Notes under the pieces: model-generated
What the model was told of the DNA's origin: nothing
The model's database searches: none
Seen by the model: only the letters and a program-made list of their open reading frames with translations
DNA from: Nereocystis luetkeana
Taxonomy: Eukaryota > Sar > Phaeophyceae > Laminariales > Laminariaceae
Length of the DNA: 64,000 bases
Assembly (NCBI GenBank): GCA_031213475.1
Contig: JARUPZ010000019.1
Span: 3,436,770 to 3,500,769, forward strand
Reading direction: 5' to 3'
In this document: positions 1 through 13,000 of the stretch, piece after piece
Layout: each line of letters starts with the position of its first letter
Numbering within the stretch: position 1 is the stretch's first letter
Translations under genes and position numbers: made by a program

Positions 1-430
1 GCCATTCGAGACGGATGGAGAAGTTTTGTCTTCTGTTTTGTGCAAACCAGCGGCCAAATGTTTTTTTATCATACGCCTGGTCAGCTCCCGCCACATGACA
101 CCGGCCATGGTGTGAAGACGGTGACCCTAGAGTGGGTCGGAGCCCCTAACGAGCGCACTCCGTTCAGAATTCATGACGCAATCGTCGGTTTTGTTGATCG
201 ATGTCTGTCGAGGACTCGGAATCTCGCCGCTTCGAACCAAACATCGGCCTGAGTTTTTCTCAAGCCGATGTTGGCCCAACATCGGGATGTTGGCCCAACA
301 TCGGCCCCAGATTTGCTTTTTTTGGGCTTTTCCAAAAGTTAGGAACTTTTTTTTTTTTTCCGTGGCCCATAGGAAGCGTGTTCTGATTTTTTTGGAGGGT
401 ATCTTTGAAATTCAAACTTTTTATTGAAAC
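1..430. repeat. Dispersed repeat R1, left copy
   Basis: This stretch is closely similar, in the same orientation, to 62852-63260. Shared landmarks are the start GCCATTCGAGACGGAT, the block GGGTCGGAGCCCCTAACGAG, the block CTCGGAATCTCGCCGCTTCG and a T-rich end followed by TTTGAAATTCAAACTTTTTAT. The left copy carries an extra tandem GATGTTGGCCCAACATCGG near 270-305. The short open frames here have no recognisable domain and are not kept in the other copy. It may begin before the window. Confidence 0.7.
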
Positions 431-437
431 TTCGCTG

Positions 438-531
438 TACCATTGGCATAGGTCTTAGTAAAAAAAGGGAAATATATAGGTTTTCGTGTGTACCATAGGT
501 CCTATTTACTATGGTCCCTCGTAACAGTACG
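438..531. mobile_element. Decayed M2 MITE (TA-type)
   Basis: The right half matches the M2 consensus (AATATATAGGTTTT, ACCATAGGTCCTATT, ACTATGGTCC, then CTCGTAA instead of CCCGTAA). The left terminal repeat is eroded. It abuts the R1 repeat. Confidence 0.6.
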
Positions 532-1251
532 CACGCCTTGTTCTCCGTGCGGGCGGAGGCTTTCTCCAGGCCCCGTCGAACGCGAAGCGGTCGAATTCCA
601 TCATGTCAAGTCCAGCATGCGAATGTAACTACTTCTTCTTCTTGTTGGAGTGGTCTTGCTCGTTCGAACTGACGACCGTTTCGCTTGTTACGGAACATCC
701 GGAGTAATACTTCATCGCGTTCAGCATATACGACGTACTAATCTACACTCTTCTTTTAACGATTTTGCCCTTGCGCGTTGAGGTTCCCCCCCCCCTTCAT
801 TCTGCAAACGCGAAACGGTCGAATAAAAATACCCGTCACGTTGAGCGTGCGTTAGCTTTTCTTTCTTTCTTTCTTGCGCGTGATTCTGCTCGTGCGAGCT
901 GAGGCTGATCGTGAGAGAGCAAAAAAAACTCAACTCGCACGACCAGAATCATGATTGAGAAAACAAAAAAACCCAGGCGTGCTTAACGCGGCGATTCGCG
1001 TTGACGGCATCAGGAGGAAACATTAATTCCCACTATTAACAGAACAAAATCAACAAAAAAAGAGGATAAATGCTTGATACGCATGCCGAACGTGACGAAT
1101 TTCGACCAATTCGCGTTATTACTACAGTATATCGGGAGTACACCTCGTCCGTTGATGTCCAAATGATCCTAATATTCCCGGACAGAGTGGTACGAGGGAA
1201 TCGATATATATATACCTCGTACACGATGTGTACCCTGGTACAAGGCTACCG

Positions 1252-1343
1252 ACCCATTTAGGCCTGCAGTCCCGTTTTGGGGGCGAACCACTCTATTTCC
1301 AAGCAGTTTGTTCCCAGAACGGGACTGCACTGCTAAAAGGGTC
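1252..1343. mobile_element. M1 MITE (TTAA-type), degraded ends
   Basis: It has the inverted core GCAGTCCCGTTTTGGGG and CCCAGAACGGGACTGCA around a short AT-rich centre. The outer CCCATTTA and TAAAAGGG ends are present, but the flanking TTAA is lost on both sides. Confidence 0.7.
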
Positions 1344-2391
1344 CAGGGGTTAAACGGGCGTTGCCGCGGAAAACGTATTCGCGGTTAAACGGTAAAATGT
1401 TTTCGTGAGAAAAAACGTATAAATGCGGTGCACAAACCCACGGCAGTACTCACAAGTAGAAAGTAGAAACAGTTAAGGGCTCGTTAAACGCGGCGGCCTG
1501 CGTACCCCCCACGAGACACGACAACACAACACGGCGCCGACACAGCCCTGAAGCACAAGGGACTTGCGACACCTTCGCTGTATTTTGCTTGTCCTGCGCC
1601 GCAGCGCCGCGTACGTATATAGAGGGCGTTACGCGGTACGTGCTACACGCAGCTGCAGCAAGACAGCTCAAAACACACGCTGAAAGAGAGAGCTCAAGAC
1701 GATTGCTGCCGTAAGGGAACGCTCAGATTAAACAATAGGTTTGTCAGTACATAGACGCAGTTACCGCCTCCGTGGACGCAGTAACGGAAAAAAACGAGGG
1801 CTTGTTGGTAGGCATGTCTGTGTTCGGGATTCGGGTCAGAGTAGAAGCTGCTGAAAGAAAACGATGCAAATCAAATCGTTGCTGTGCAATACAGAGCTCA
1901 AAATGCATAAAGTTGTTCTTCGAACCAACACGCCAGCACCGAACCGAAGCGCAAGCCTAGCTTTTAACCTCTCTCCGTCCTCCTTTTGTTCCCTTTCATC
2001 CCCTCCTTGTGACCCCCCCCCCCCCCCCCCCCCTCAACCGAGAGGCGGGTGGGCGCCCTCGCGGTGACACGAGACCAGCTCGACAAAGACTGCAGAATGC
2101 AGGATTGCCCGACCAAGGTGGACGAAACGAACCGGGTTCGAACCGGTACACGAAAACTTGAGACATAAGTGTGGACAGGGGTTTCCTCTCGCTCTCCGGG
2201 GCAGAAAAATAAAATAAAATGCTGGATTGCATGTAAAACGTCCGAGTGGCGAGTGAACGCCAGCTCTAGACGATTACAGCAGTGCGCACAACAGTCCCTG
2301 AATATAAGCGGCGTTTGTATTGAATACTCATACAAAACAGTTATTTTAAATCGAGACAGAGCCGTGTTTTTTTGCACGTCACATAACACTC

Positions 2392-2489
2392 TTAACCCAT
2401 TTAGAACCGCTGTCCCGTTTTGGGGACATACCACTCAAATTGTAAGTAATCTGTCCCCAAAACGGGACTGCGGTCCAAAAAGGGTTGAA
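2392..2489. mobile_element. M1 MITE (TTAA-type)
   Basis: It starts TTAACCCATTTAGAACCGC and ends GGTCCAAAAAGGGTTGA, with CCCGTTTTGGGGAC / GTCCCCAAAACGGGA as inner inverted arms. The left TTAA is intact; the right one is TTGA. Confidence 0.8.
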
Positions 2490-2536
2490 TAACTTTACCG
2501 TTACCTGGTACCAGGTATACCGGTGCCAGGCAAAGA

Positions 2537-2737
2537 TAGCACAATTCGATGCGAGTCGACGAGGGAAGAAAATGCTGAAATCTTCTCGCGATAAAAATGA
2601 AGGCACGTACCGTAGCGGGAAGGGGGGAGAAGAGCCTGCTATGTGACCCCGGATCTGAGTTACGAGTTGGAAGGAGAGAGAGAAGAAGATGTGCGAAGAT
2701 AATGAATGGGATGAGAAAAAAAAAAAAAAAAAAAAAT
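2537..2737 (+). mobile_element. SINE copy 1, 5'-truncated
   Basis: The body matches the SINE family (CGATGCGAGTCGACGAGGGA, TCTTCTCGCGATAAAAATGA, CCCCGGATCTGAGTTACGAG) and ends in GGGATGAG followed by about 21 A. The tRNA-like head is missing, as expected for truncated reverse transcription. Tandem TACCTGGTACCAGGTA lies just upstream. Confidence 0.8.
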
Positions 2738-4475
2738 CAGGAGACAACGCCTTCACCCCTTTTGACAGAGAGCAAATTTGCCTTGACATGCCTCGACTGA
2801 CACTAAACTGCCAGGTGTTAGTGTGGAACACTCGGCCCTACCAGTACACCCTTGACAGCGCACGTTTTGCCTTGCTTGCCATGTCTCCTGACGTATTTGG
2901 TACCAGGTGGTAGCGGAAATATGCAGAGGGGTGCAACAGCAGTATGAATATCAACTCGGAAATGCAACAATCAAGCAAGCCGTGGGACCTGGGGGGGTGG
3001 CTTACCGGGGGAGGGCAGTTGGGGGGCGGCGCTGGGGGGGGGGGGGGGGGGGGGGGCTGCTGCTGTGTGACATCGATTCGCTTTGGAGAACACGACAACA
3101 CGCGTTCGTCTGTAACAGCTCAGACCACCGCACACTCGTCACATCTTCCGTTGAGCAAAGTACAACAACAATGATGTTACGAGTCAGACAGCAGACAGCA
3201 GCAGTATCAACGTATGGTATCGTGGGCCAGCAAAATAACAGCAGCGATGCTGTCCGTTCCTGATGTGATTGACATGTTCCTTCGGCCTACAAATAGTACT
3301 GTAGATTCACGATGCTACTTGAGCAGGATTAGCGGTCAGTGCGCAGAGCCTAGCGGAACATGGAATATGACACAATTCCGTACCTGACGGGCGTGCTGCG
3401 CTTGTTACCGTAGTGTAAGACCGGGCAGGAACGAACCTCGAGCGAGCTGTGTGGGGCGCCGCGTGTCGGCGGGAAGGGGGGGGGGGACAGGCAACACACG
3501 ACACACAACAACACACACACAACACACAATATGAGCATGATACACACTCTCAGGTACGTGAAAAAAAAAGAGAAAAAACAAAGTGGGAAAGGAAAAGTTT
3601 TACGCGTAAAACCGATTCAAAAACATGAACAGGACGCACGCACACAGCCTGTTCTTGCTCGGCAACTGCTGTTGGCGTTGCTGCCACTACTGATAGAGGG
3701 GTCCGGGCGAGACGCTTCGGCGTCGTGGGCAACAGAGGCAAGCGCGGGATCCATGGGCTCATACCTGATGCAGCGAGACCCGAGGGGGCAACGAAAGCTG
3801 ACACGGTCCCAGCGTTGGCCTGCTCAACATCACAGCAGCGGCAGCAGCAGGAGAGCAGAAACGGGAGACGGGAAACGTGAATCGAGGCGGTGCGGAGTGA
3901 GCTTTCTCTGACACTTGCCTATCTAGCTTGACGCAAAGCAATCAAGCTCGTAGACCGCCAGAGCGCTGTGCCTCGTCAGACAAACAGCATGAACGTCAAC
4001 CCTGAGCCAACAACCTCTCCCCTCGGTCAACTGGGGCCGGTGTTTTTGCATGCCCGCAAACACACGAGCGATTGCGGGACCCACCATGGCGCAGGCTGCG
4101 ACCAACGAAGTCAATGTCGGCCCCATGGTATCCGCGTTCCGGCTCTTGCTGCCGCGGGAGTCGAGGGGGTGGTGGTGGCGGCGACAAGGCAAGAGAGCAA
4201 ATGCCGGTGTTTCGAAAAACACCTCGGCGCTCGGGCGCTTGAAGCTCGAGTCGATTATACGGGTTTCCAAAGCGGTTCCAAATGCTTTCTTCACGTTATT
4301 CATTGGTCAAGATAACCCGATCGGTATATTTACATCAATTATATGCCACAAAGTGCATTTTATAACCTTCGCAGATCTTTGTTCCCCCCGCCGAAAAGAG
4401 AACAGCAGCGGCAGAGGTACCGGGTACTCCTACTCTGTAGTTCGAGTGTACGTAGTGGCCCGTCTGTAGTCGCTG

Positions 4476-7086
4476 ATGGCACAGCCTTCCTGGCATGGCG
4501 CTCGCGGAGGAGGAAGGGGAAGAAGCTCCCAGTGGAGCAGTGGTACGGTTCGGCGTGACCTTTTATCTGGTGGTGGCCGTGGTCCTGGGTTTGATCGTTT
4601 GGACGTGCGGGCTAATGTTTGGACACCTGCAATAGCAGCCGCAGCGGCAGCATCTTCCGGACAGCAGCCTCCTGTTCGTGGAAGCGCTGTCGTTGCTGCT
4701 GGTAACGACGGTGCTATCGCATCGGCAGAGCGTCCCGCAGCTTCGGCGTTGACGAAAATGGCCACCCCAGCTTCTATGCCACCAGCTGTAAAGGCTCGAA
4801 CGAGGTATGTAAGCGTCGCGTACTTGCAGCGCTGTGTTGTGGTGTTTCAAATCACGACGATCTCCGTCTGATACGTCCCTTGCGTCCTCGTTCGTACCTG
4901 GTACGTACTTTTTTGTCCGAAAATGTAAGAATCGTTTATTATTCATACTATTCATAAAAATATCCTTACATTTACGGACGTAGTGGGATCACGCGCGAAC
5001 GAGTTTTGACCGCTGCTGGGTGGAAGAAGGTGGTGTTTTATGTACGTTTATGTACGAGTACGTCCCGATACGCTCGCATGCTGAGTACTGGGTGAACGCA
5101 CCTGTCTCTGCGACGCCCGTGGTTGATGCAAACTCCTGTTGCCCTTCTATTTTTCGTCGCGCATGCGGCATGCACACGACCTATAGTAGCTGCCGCTGAT
5201 ACCAGGCCCGGCAACAGCAGTTTAGTACCCTCGGACACAAATTACCTGGTATACGAGCTCGTCGTTTTCTTACTTGCGCCAAGTACAAAAAGAACTCTCC
5301 CGACTGTTGTCGTACAATCAGTACCAGCAAGTGTAGGCGACCAGTCCGTGAGCGCAAAGTTACCCTCGACGATGCCTCCGCCTTCTGCAAGTGAAGCTCC
5401 TCAAATCGTATCAATTGAATCTATAGGTGGAGTTCTAGAGACTAGAGGCGCTATTAATACTACCCCAACTTGGTATTTTCGTATTACTACTGCTGTACAC
5501 ACTCGTACGTACCTCTCTTTGCCCGGCATATTATACCTGGCATATACGGACTGCTGTTGTACTGGAGAAAATGCCCCCCCTTTCTTCCCCCTTGTTGTTT
5601 GATCGTCTGCTTCTGTCTGACTGCTGCAGCACTCGGCAAGCGGCCGAGACGGCGGAGGCCGCATCGAAGCAATCGACGGCACAAATCGAAGCCCATCTTG
5701 AAGGTGAGCTCACAGCAGGAACGTGTCGTGCGGTATTATTAGACTGTTGTATGCGTGGACATAGTTCGAGGAAGTTTTTCGCAGCATGTGCAAGACCGGG
5801 TTGAGGAAAGGTTAACCCCTTTAGAACCGCAGTCCCGTTTTAGGGACAAACTACTTGAAATTTGACTGGTTAGTCCCCAGAAACGGAACTGCGGTTCTAA
5901 AGGGGTTAAGTAAGTTTGGTTGAGACCACTACGTATCCGACCAGTGGTCTACTAAGAGTACACACAACAAAATAATATCCAACGACGCAACGAAGTATGG
6001 GCGAGACCACGGGTCGACGCAGGAGGCCTCATCCAAAAATCCAATACTTACATCAAATGATCGAGGACTACGAGTCAGAATACTACAGTATTATTAGACT
6101 GTTGTATGCGTGGACACATATGATACTGGTGTACCAGGAGTACCGCTCTGGTCGCATTTATGAGGACCGTTGACGTATCATTATTAATACCAAAACGGTC
6201 CTATTAATAATAAATGCGTCCAGAGCCCAGGGTGGTATACCGGCATTTCCCCCCCCAACTACCTGAACCTCTCCTCTCCTCTCTCTATGCTATACGTGCA
6301 CTCTTCGGCTGCTTGCACTGTACGTAGACGCGTAAAACTAACGACAACAGGAGTTCGTAGAGACCCGGAAGCTGGAGGCACCCAATGGTTTTTGGGCGCG
6401 CGCGCCCTCTTGGAACGGCACAGAATAATGTCGATGTTGCTCCTCCATTCTCTGCCAGGGTATATATCTTCGCTGACAAGACGTTCGGTTGCTACTAAAA
6501 ACAGCTTGCAGTGCTTCTCTTCTCGCACTTCAGTGCGCCCGATTGCGCAGCTCGGTGCGCTACTCGTCTGACCTCTCACAACAACTGAATTTTAGCCGTT
6601 TTTTTTATTTTCCAAAAAGCACAACGATTCTCTCTATTCTCGTCTCTTTTTGGCAAAACTGCGCGCTGCCCCAAGCCAGCCCCCCACCCCCCCTCCTCCC
6701 AGCCGCCGGCGTGAAGTCAAGTAGCACTCACCAAAGGTTTCGGCAGACGGTCCTGACAGTATTATTGACCCGTCAAGGTATATTTTCAAGTAGTGTGGGG
6801 ATTTCCTTGACAGCTGTCCGTCACGTCAAGGGGCAAGAGTGCCGTCAACCGACTTATTTTGACACTACGAGTGAAAAACTTTTGTTTTTCAACTTGTTTT
6901 TTTCCGCCGCTCGCATTTTCTATTGTATATATTTTGTATTACGACGCTTTTGTTCCTCCAGAGGTTGAGAAGCGGCTGTCGGTGGTGATAGCTCAGGAGG
7001 AGGAAGTTAGAGCCATCGCCGACGAGCACCTGGAAAGGGAGGTCGCCCTTAAGACGCTTCTGGAGGACCTGTACCAGGAGAGCCAG
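4476..7086 (+). CDS. ZFC3H1: ZFC3H1-like exons 1-3: low-complexity start and coiled coil
   Basis: Exon 1 (4476-4804) ends at a strong donor, ACGAG|GTATGT, in phase 2. The next exon (5630-5703) begins with the single base needed and reads TRQAAETAEAASKQSTAQI. It ends in phase 1 and is completed by AG at 6962, which continues EVEKRLSVVIAQEEEVRAIA. The three-way phase match supports the chain, and the product is a charged coiled coil. The ATG at 4476 is the first in frame, but an acceptor before it cannot be excluded. Intron 2 holds an M1 MITE and a hairpin. Confidence 0.6.
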
Positions 7087-10000
7087 GTATGGGAGACGGC
7101 CCTCATGTCGCCCGGCGGCACTCTCGGCCAAGCCAAGCCGAGGCAAGTCAAGACGCGTCAAAACCTTTCACACCTCCGGCAGTTCATCTACAGATCATCT
7201 ACAGGTCATCTACAGATAGTTCATCATCTAGATCTTTCAATGCATAATCTATCCCCCCATCTTGTATTATCTAGTTCGTGTTGCCCGATGGGACCCGTGT
7301 AATCCGCATAGTATAGCACATGTTTCCTTCTTTTTTTTTCTCTCTCATCCCATTCATTATCTTCGCACATCTTCTTCTCTCTCTCCTTCCAACTCGTAAC
7401 TCAGATCCGGGGTCACATAGCAGGCTCTTCTCCCCCCTTCCCGCTACGGTACGTGCCTTCATTTTTATCGCGAGAAGATTTCAGCCATTTCTTCCCTCGT
7501 CGACTCGCATCGAATTGTGCCTACCCACGCTGCAAGGCGCTCTCAACAATTGAATCCTTTTTTATTTTTATTTTTGCAAATAAAGTCAAAGTCCGACCCA
7601 CCTGGGGCTCGAACCCAGGACTCAAACAAGTAGAATTCGAGGTTAACCACTTGAACCACCGGGGCGACCAGCATCTGTACTGTTATGCAGATCCTGCACA
7701 AATTCTCACAACGGCACGTGAGGAACTAGATGATCTAGATCGTGATCTATCTGTAGAAGATCTGTCTGCCCGAGGTGTGTGTGTGTTTTTTTTTGTTGTT
7801 GTTGCTATGCGTATAGTCGAGGCCATCGACTTCTGCTTGAGGTCGGTGTGAGCGTGTATCATATGTATGTACGTAAGAAGCGAGAGAAAACAACAGGAGG
7901 AAACCCGATTCAAACTGTTATCATGCCGCCGTCAAAGCGGACGACTGACTGTTTCGCAGGAATGGTGTGAGTAAAATTGGTCTGCCGTGTTGGAGCTGGA
8001 GGTGTCTTGTCTCCGAGAATAGAAACGAGAAGGAGGATTTGTCCTCGTGGCGCATCCGATGCTAAATATCATTGCCAGCGGTTAAAGAAGAGGAGCCGGC
8101 GGGAGTAAGCGACGGACACACCACGCCCGGTGGTGCGGAAGCAGAGGGGAAGCGTCGAAGCTTCGTCTGATGGGACAGCAGTTGGTTCGACACCCTTCCC
8201 TCTCTCCATGGGTACTACGTACGGCACCCTCTTCCGCGTGCGAATCGAGTGCTACAATATAACGCGCGCGCGTGCTGCTGCGACATAACTCTGTCCACGG
8301 GAACGATGGAGCTATATCGAGGTGCAGCGGAAAACGCTGGGGGAGGCAATCAACAGCGGCTTGGTTGGATCCACCACATCGTGGGAACGTGACGGGGCGT
8401 CGTCCACCATCACCACATAAAGATGCATGCACGTATGTATGCAGCAGCAATTCTTGCGCACCGACCGGCGTCCGCCTCGTCCGCCTCGTCGTCCGATTTT
8501 GTCCCCCGCCATCGTGGTTCACCCCCGCCCTCCTTGCCCCCCCGCCGCCGCCCTACCCCACCCACCCACCCGCACGCACGCACGCACGCCCTTCGCGTTT
8601 CGCTCTGCCCTTTTGTTGACACTGCTGTGCGCGTTCAGGAAGAGCTAGAACCCGCGCCATCCCAAGTTGCACCGTCTCCCTCCGAGGCTAGCCCCTCTGC
8701 AGCTTCGGTGACGACGCCCGCACCCGATGGTGGCAGTCCGGGCGCGGGAGAAGCAGCAGCCGGCAGTCCGAATGGCGGCGAACCGACCGACAAGGTACGT
8801 ACGCGCAAAACACGCATGCATTGGATTTCCGCGTTTTTGCGAGGGGCCGGGAGCGTGGAGGTTTTGGGAGGGGGGGGGGGGGGGGGCTGTCTCCTCCAAA
8901 AGGCGACGCTTTGCCGCAGCGGACGCATGGAACGCGTCGGGCGATAGCCATACACATCTAGACACGGTGAGCGTGTTCACGGGGCAGTTTCGCTCGCGAA
9001 ACTATTGCCCACATGCCAACAGAGCTGTTTAGAGAGGTACACGAACGCGCATGATACCATACGTGCTGCGGTGTTGTGTTCGTTTCTTTTTTTTCTTGGG
9101 AGGGGGGGCGGGGGCGCAGCAGTGACCAGCCTCGATTCCCTCCTGTTCACCCGGCAGCGGTCCTCTTTTTTTGCTATCGCCATGGTTGTTGTTATGATTT
9201 TTCTTTTGCGTTGCTGTTTCTGTTGTTGTTGTTGTAGGTTTCGCGGCTGGGCTCCGGAGCCCCGCCGCACCCGGCCGGGAAGACACCATCGGCGGCAGCC
9301 GCGCATCCTGCGAGGCGAGAGGACGGCCAAGCCGGAACCAGCGGGAAGCGGAGCTCGCGCGGTAGCTCGCGCAGCAGCCAGCGGGGGGCTGGGGCAGCGG
9401 GTGCCGCCGCGCCATCGGCGTCCACGACGAGCGGGAGGGGGGCCAGCCTGGGCTTGCTCCTGGCGGTGGCAGCGGGGGGTTCGGCGGACAGCCTCTTGAC
9501 CCGCGACGCCGACACGGTAGCGGAGTACATACGCTTGATGTCCGACGAGGCGCTGAAAGACCACGACTCGGCGTCCTCGAAGCGATGGAGCCAGGTTAGG
9601 GTGGGTGGGCGTGTGTTTTTTTTTCTCGCTCGAGATTCGCGTGCCCGCGAAAGGGTGTCGATAGTGGCGCCGTGTTTTATGGTTTGGGCGCTCAGACCAG
9701 GCCGTACCTTCATAAAGGCGCGCTGTCGCAGGGTGGCGAGGTTAAGAGCGGGTGCGGGAGATGATGGATGTTTTTTTTCGTTTCCTTGTTTTCGGGATGG
9801 AAGCGCGGTTTTGCAGTTCTCAAATTTCAACCGAGCGTTACGCGTTCGTGCAAGCTTTCCTCTCCTTGGCTCGTCTCACCCACTCTGACGTCAAACAGTT
9901 TCGCCTAGCTATCCCGTTTATTCTCTCCGTGCCTGCTTCGCACTCCTCATCCCCCCCCCCCCCTTTTATTTCTCTTCGCCGTCCCCCTTACCCCTCCCTC

Positions 10001-13000
10001 ATCTCTCCCTCGTGTCGTTTTTTTTTACTCGCTGTTGGCGACGACAAGCCCGGGCTTTCTCTCTCGGAGGCATTAGACAGGATGGAGGCGAAAGCTTCGT
10101 GCCCGCCTCGCACGCCGAACCTGCTAGCTCTAGCCGCGTTAATTCGACCCCCCTTGACGATCGGACGTGTTGGGAAATCCCCTTCTCCAAACCTTGGTGT
10201 CGGAAAACGGGGGAGGGAAGACGCCCAGGGGGCGGCGGCGGTGGCTTTGGCGGGGAGGGGTGTCCTGAGATCTACGTCGGCCGATAGCGATTCGTCGATA
10301 GCAGCCGCGCCAGCGGCGGCGATTGAGGGGGCGGCAGAAGCGGAGGCAGAGGGGGTTGAGCGGGCAGCAAAGCGGAGGTGCATCGATCCTAACGCGATCA
10401 TGTGCCCGTTCGAACTTAACGGCCGGTGCAACGACGACGACTGTCGGTGAGAGAAGTGAGGGCCTCGTTCTTGGTTAGTTTTCTCTTCCTGCTCCCTTTT
10501 TTCTGTCTTTTGTTATTATCACCTTCAGGTGAGAGAGGTTTGGGGTGTGGGAGAGGGGCCGCCTGGAGGAGCACAAGCGGTGTGGTGCAGCTGTGAGAGG
10601 GGGTAAAGGGGGGTCGTGTCGTTCGGAACCGCTACAGGAAGCTATCGTCGAATCGTAAGGTTTGGGGGGGACCCTAAGAGGAGTTACGTGCAGCGTTGCG
10701 ACAGTGCCATCGCTCGGATAACGTAGTGCAGCGACGATGCGCTTGTGGACCACAGGCCAACCGTTCGTGCGGCTTCTCGGTCGCGCCTGTTTTTCACGTT
10801 CCCGCTATGTACGAGTACATTGTTTTGAAAAATCGTCAGCAAGTGTCGCAAATCTTGTGCAGAAGTTGTGGCATTTGTTGACCCGCTCACTCCTTGACCC
10901 GACCAAGGACTCTGGCCGTGCCTCCATACCCTCTTTCCCGCTCCCCCTTCCCGCCTTCCCCCCTCCCCATTCCCCTCTCCCCCCTGTTTTATCCTTCGCT
11001 TCGTTTTTGCACTCGGGTTTTTTTTTTTCCGGCGTTTGCTTACTCCACTTTTCGTGCGATGCATCTCACCGCCGCCACCGCACGGCCGCCCTTCTTTCCG
11101 CGCAGATACCAGCACCTTGACGTCTACCTGTCACCCCCGTCACCCGCCGACACCTTAGCCCCCACCGCCGTTGCCCCCGCCGCCGTGGCTGCCTCCGCCG
11201 CGGGAGCTCCAGTGACGCGTGCGGTCGCTCGTGCGGCCTCATCGGTGTCAAGACCCGAAGGAAGGGGTCTCGGCAAGGAGCCGAGGGCGGGGTCGGCTAC
11301 AGCGCCGGCGGGGGCGGGGCCACAGGCCACGGGTGAAGCGCTACTGCCGGCAGCTGGCAAGCGCCCCGCCAGGAGATTGGTGGGGCCTCCGCCCGAGCAG
11401 GGGCTTCCCGCGATCGAGTTCTGGGAACCCGAGGGGGAGGAGCCGCGCGACGTTCCGAGGAGTAGAGGGCAGCGGGCCAAGCGCTCGCGGCCCAGTGATG
11501 CGGAGGTATCCCACACGGGAGTCGAGGCTGCCGGTACAGGGGATACCGGCGGCGATGGTGGTGGTGGTGGTGGCGGCGGTGAAAAGGCGGCGGCGTTGGA
11601 CGGCGAGAACGAGGACAAAGACGGGGATGATTTTATGGCGCTACCGACGGGTGGTTTGGGTTTAGCCCGCAGCGGCAGCAACGGCGGTGGTAACGCCGGC
11701 GTCTTCGACAACGAGGTGATGCGTGCAAGCTGCCTGGAATACGGTATTACGGGGGACCATAGTTAATAGGACCAAATATTGTTAGTAAAAATGGGTAAAT
11801 ATATAGATTTTTATGTATACCATAGGTCCTATTAACTATGGTCCCCCGTAATGGTCGGTACTTACAGTACCTGGTATGTCGTATGGTCCTTCTTGAGAGT
11901 CCGGTAGTGGTTTGCCACGAGGCCACTGTTGGCTTGTCTGCGGTTTCGTTTTTTCTCAAAATAAGTCTCAAGCGCCGGTGATGATCGTGTTGTTTCGTTT
12001 ACGGTTGCGTCCTTGGCGGCCAGCCTCTGTTTGCGCGCGGCCATGTTTTTTTCTTCTTTTTTGTTCACGCCCACACATGAGACGCCGTTAGCCAACTCGG
12101 CTACTGGGGGGGAGGAGCGGGTGGGCTCGCTCAACGCAGTGCACGCATACCTTTTTCCCGTGATTTCAGCTGTTGACGGCAGCGTAATTGTGAACCTGAA
12201 CGCGTACCACCCATAGTTCTCGTAGGTGTTGTGTGGGCAACAGCGCGCCCATAGCACCGTCGCGCTGACCGTAGACCGTGCACTTTGTTTTCCCCGTGTC
12301 TCGACAGCGACCCGGCCCCACCAATACCGTTGCTGGGGCGGACGAGGCCCCGGCGGCGGCTGCTGCTGCCCTCGCCGAACGAGCGAGCCCTGCCGCATTC
12401 GCGAGGGCTTTCGCTCAAGCCGCCTCGGGGGCGGCCACAGGCGGCCGCGGGAACAGCGGTGGGGGCGTCGGTGGGAAAGGGAGGGGTGCGGGGGCTAGGC
12501 GGGAGGAGCGATACTACAAGGGCGGGGATGAGATAGGTCGCCCTGCTGCGGCAGCTCTGACGGAGGCCCAGGTATGATTTAACGCATTTTTTTAGGGGGG
12601 GGGGGGTTGCTTGCTCGTGGCTTTTTTGTGTTCGTTTTTTTGGCGGGGAGAGGAGGGAGGATGGAGGTGTGAAAAAGGTCCAAGAACGAGTTTTACTGTT
12701 GTGCTAGAAATGGATTGCGATAGGCCACGTTGTTCGGAGCGCGATGAAAATGGCGCCCCTGGTGCTGTCGGCGCTTGTATGAGCGACAGATGGTCGTGGA
12801 CTGGGGGCCTGTTGTATGTGCGTCCAACCTCCATCTGCGTAGGGTGGGTGGATGGTGCTCGAGCGTGCGAGGATAGTTAGCGGCGACATGTGACAACGTG
12901 CGGGGGGGTCCCGTGCACGGCCGCCCCCCCCCCCGGCATGCTGCTGAATAGGGTGGTAACTTGCGGCAGAGGCAAACGTTGTGGCCAACGTAGGGCCTGT

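Larger units (their letters stand above)
532..4475. other. Upstream flank without a defensible gene
   Basis: Besides the two M1 MITEs and one SINE listed separately, the stretch holds poly-C (2011-2032) and poly-G (3036-3055) runs and GC-rich segments at 3600-4310 with overlapping open frames on both strands. None shows a domain, a convincing splice-phase chain or a codon pattern that beats its opposite strand. 5' exons or the promoter of the ZFC3H1-like gene could lie here unseen. Confidence 0.5.

Noticed and set aside
5812..5909. Rho-independent terminator or stable regulatory hairpin
   Set aside because: The palindrome is a dispersed TTAA-flanked element found about eleven times, not a gene-specific signal.
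7590..7669. True tRNA gene on the minus strand
   Set aside because: A and B boxes are present, but the sequence is the head of a SINE repeated elsewhere with the same body; no clean cloverleaf with mature 3' end was found.
7691..7774. Possible ZFC3H1-like exon (ILTTAREELDDLDRDLSVED)
   Set aside because: It needs phase 1 on both sides while neighbours are phase 0, and its AGATC-rich sequence resembles the repeat at 26740.
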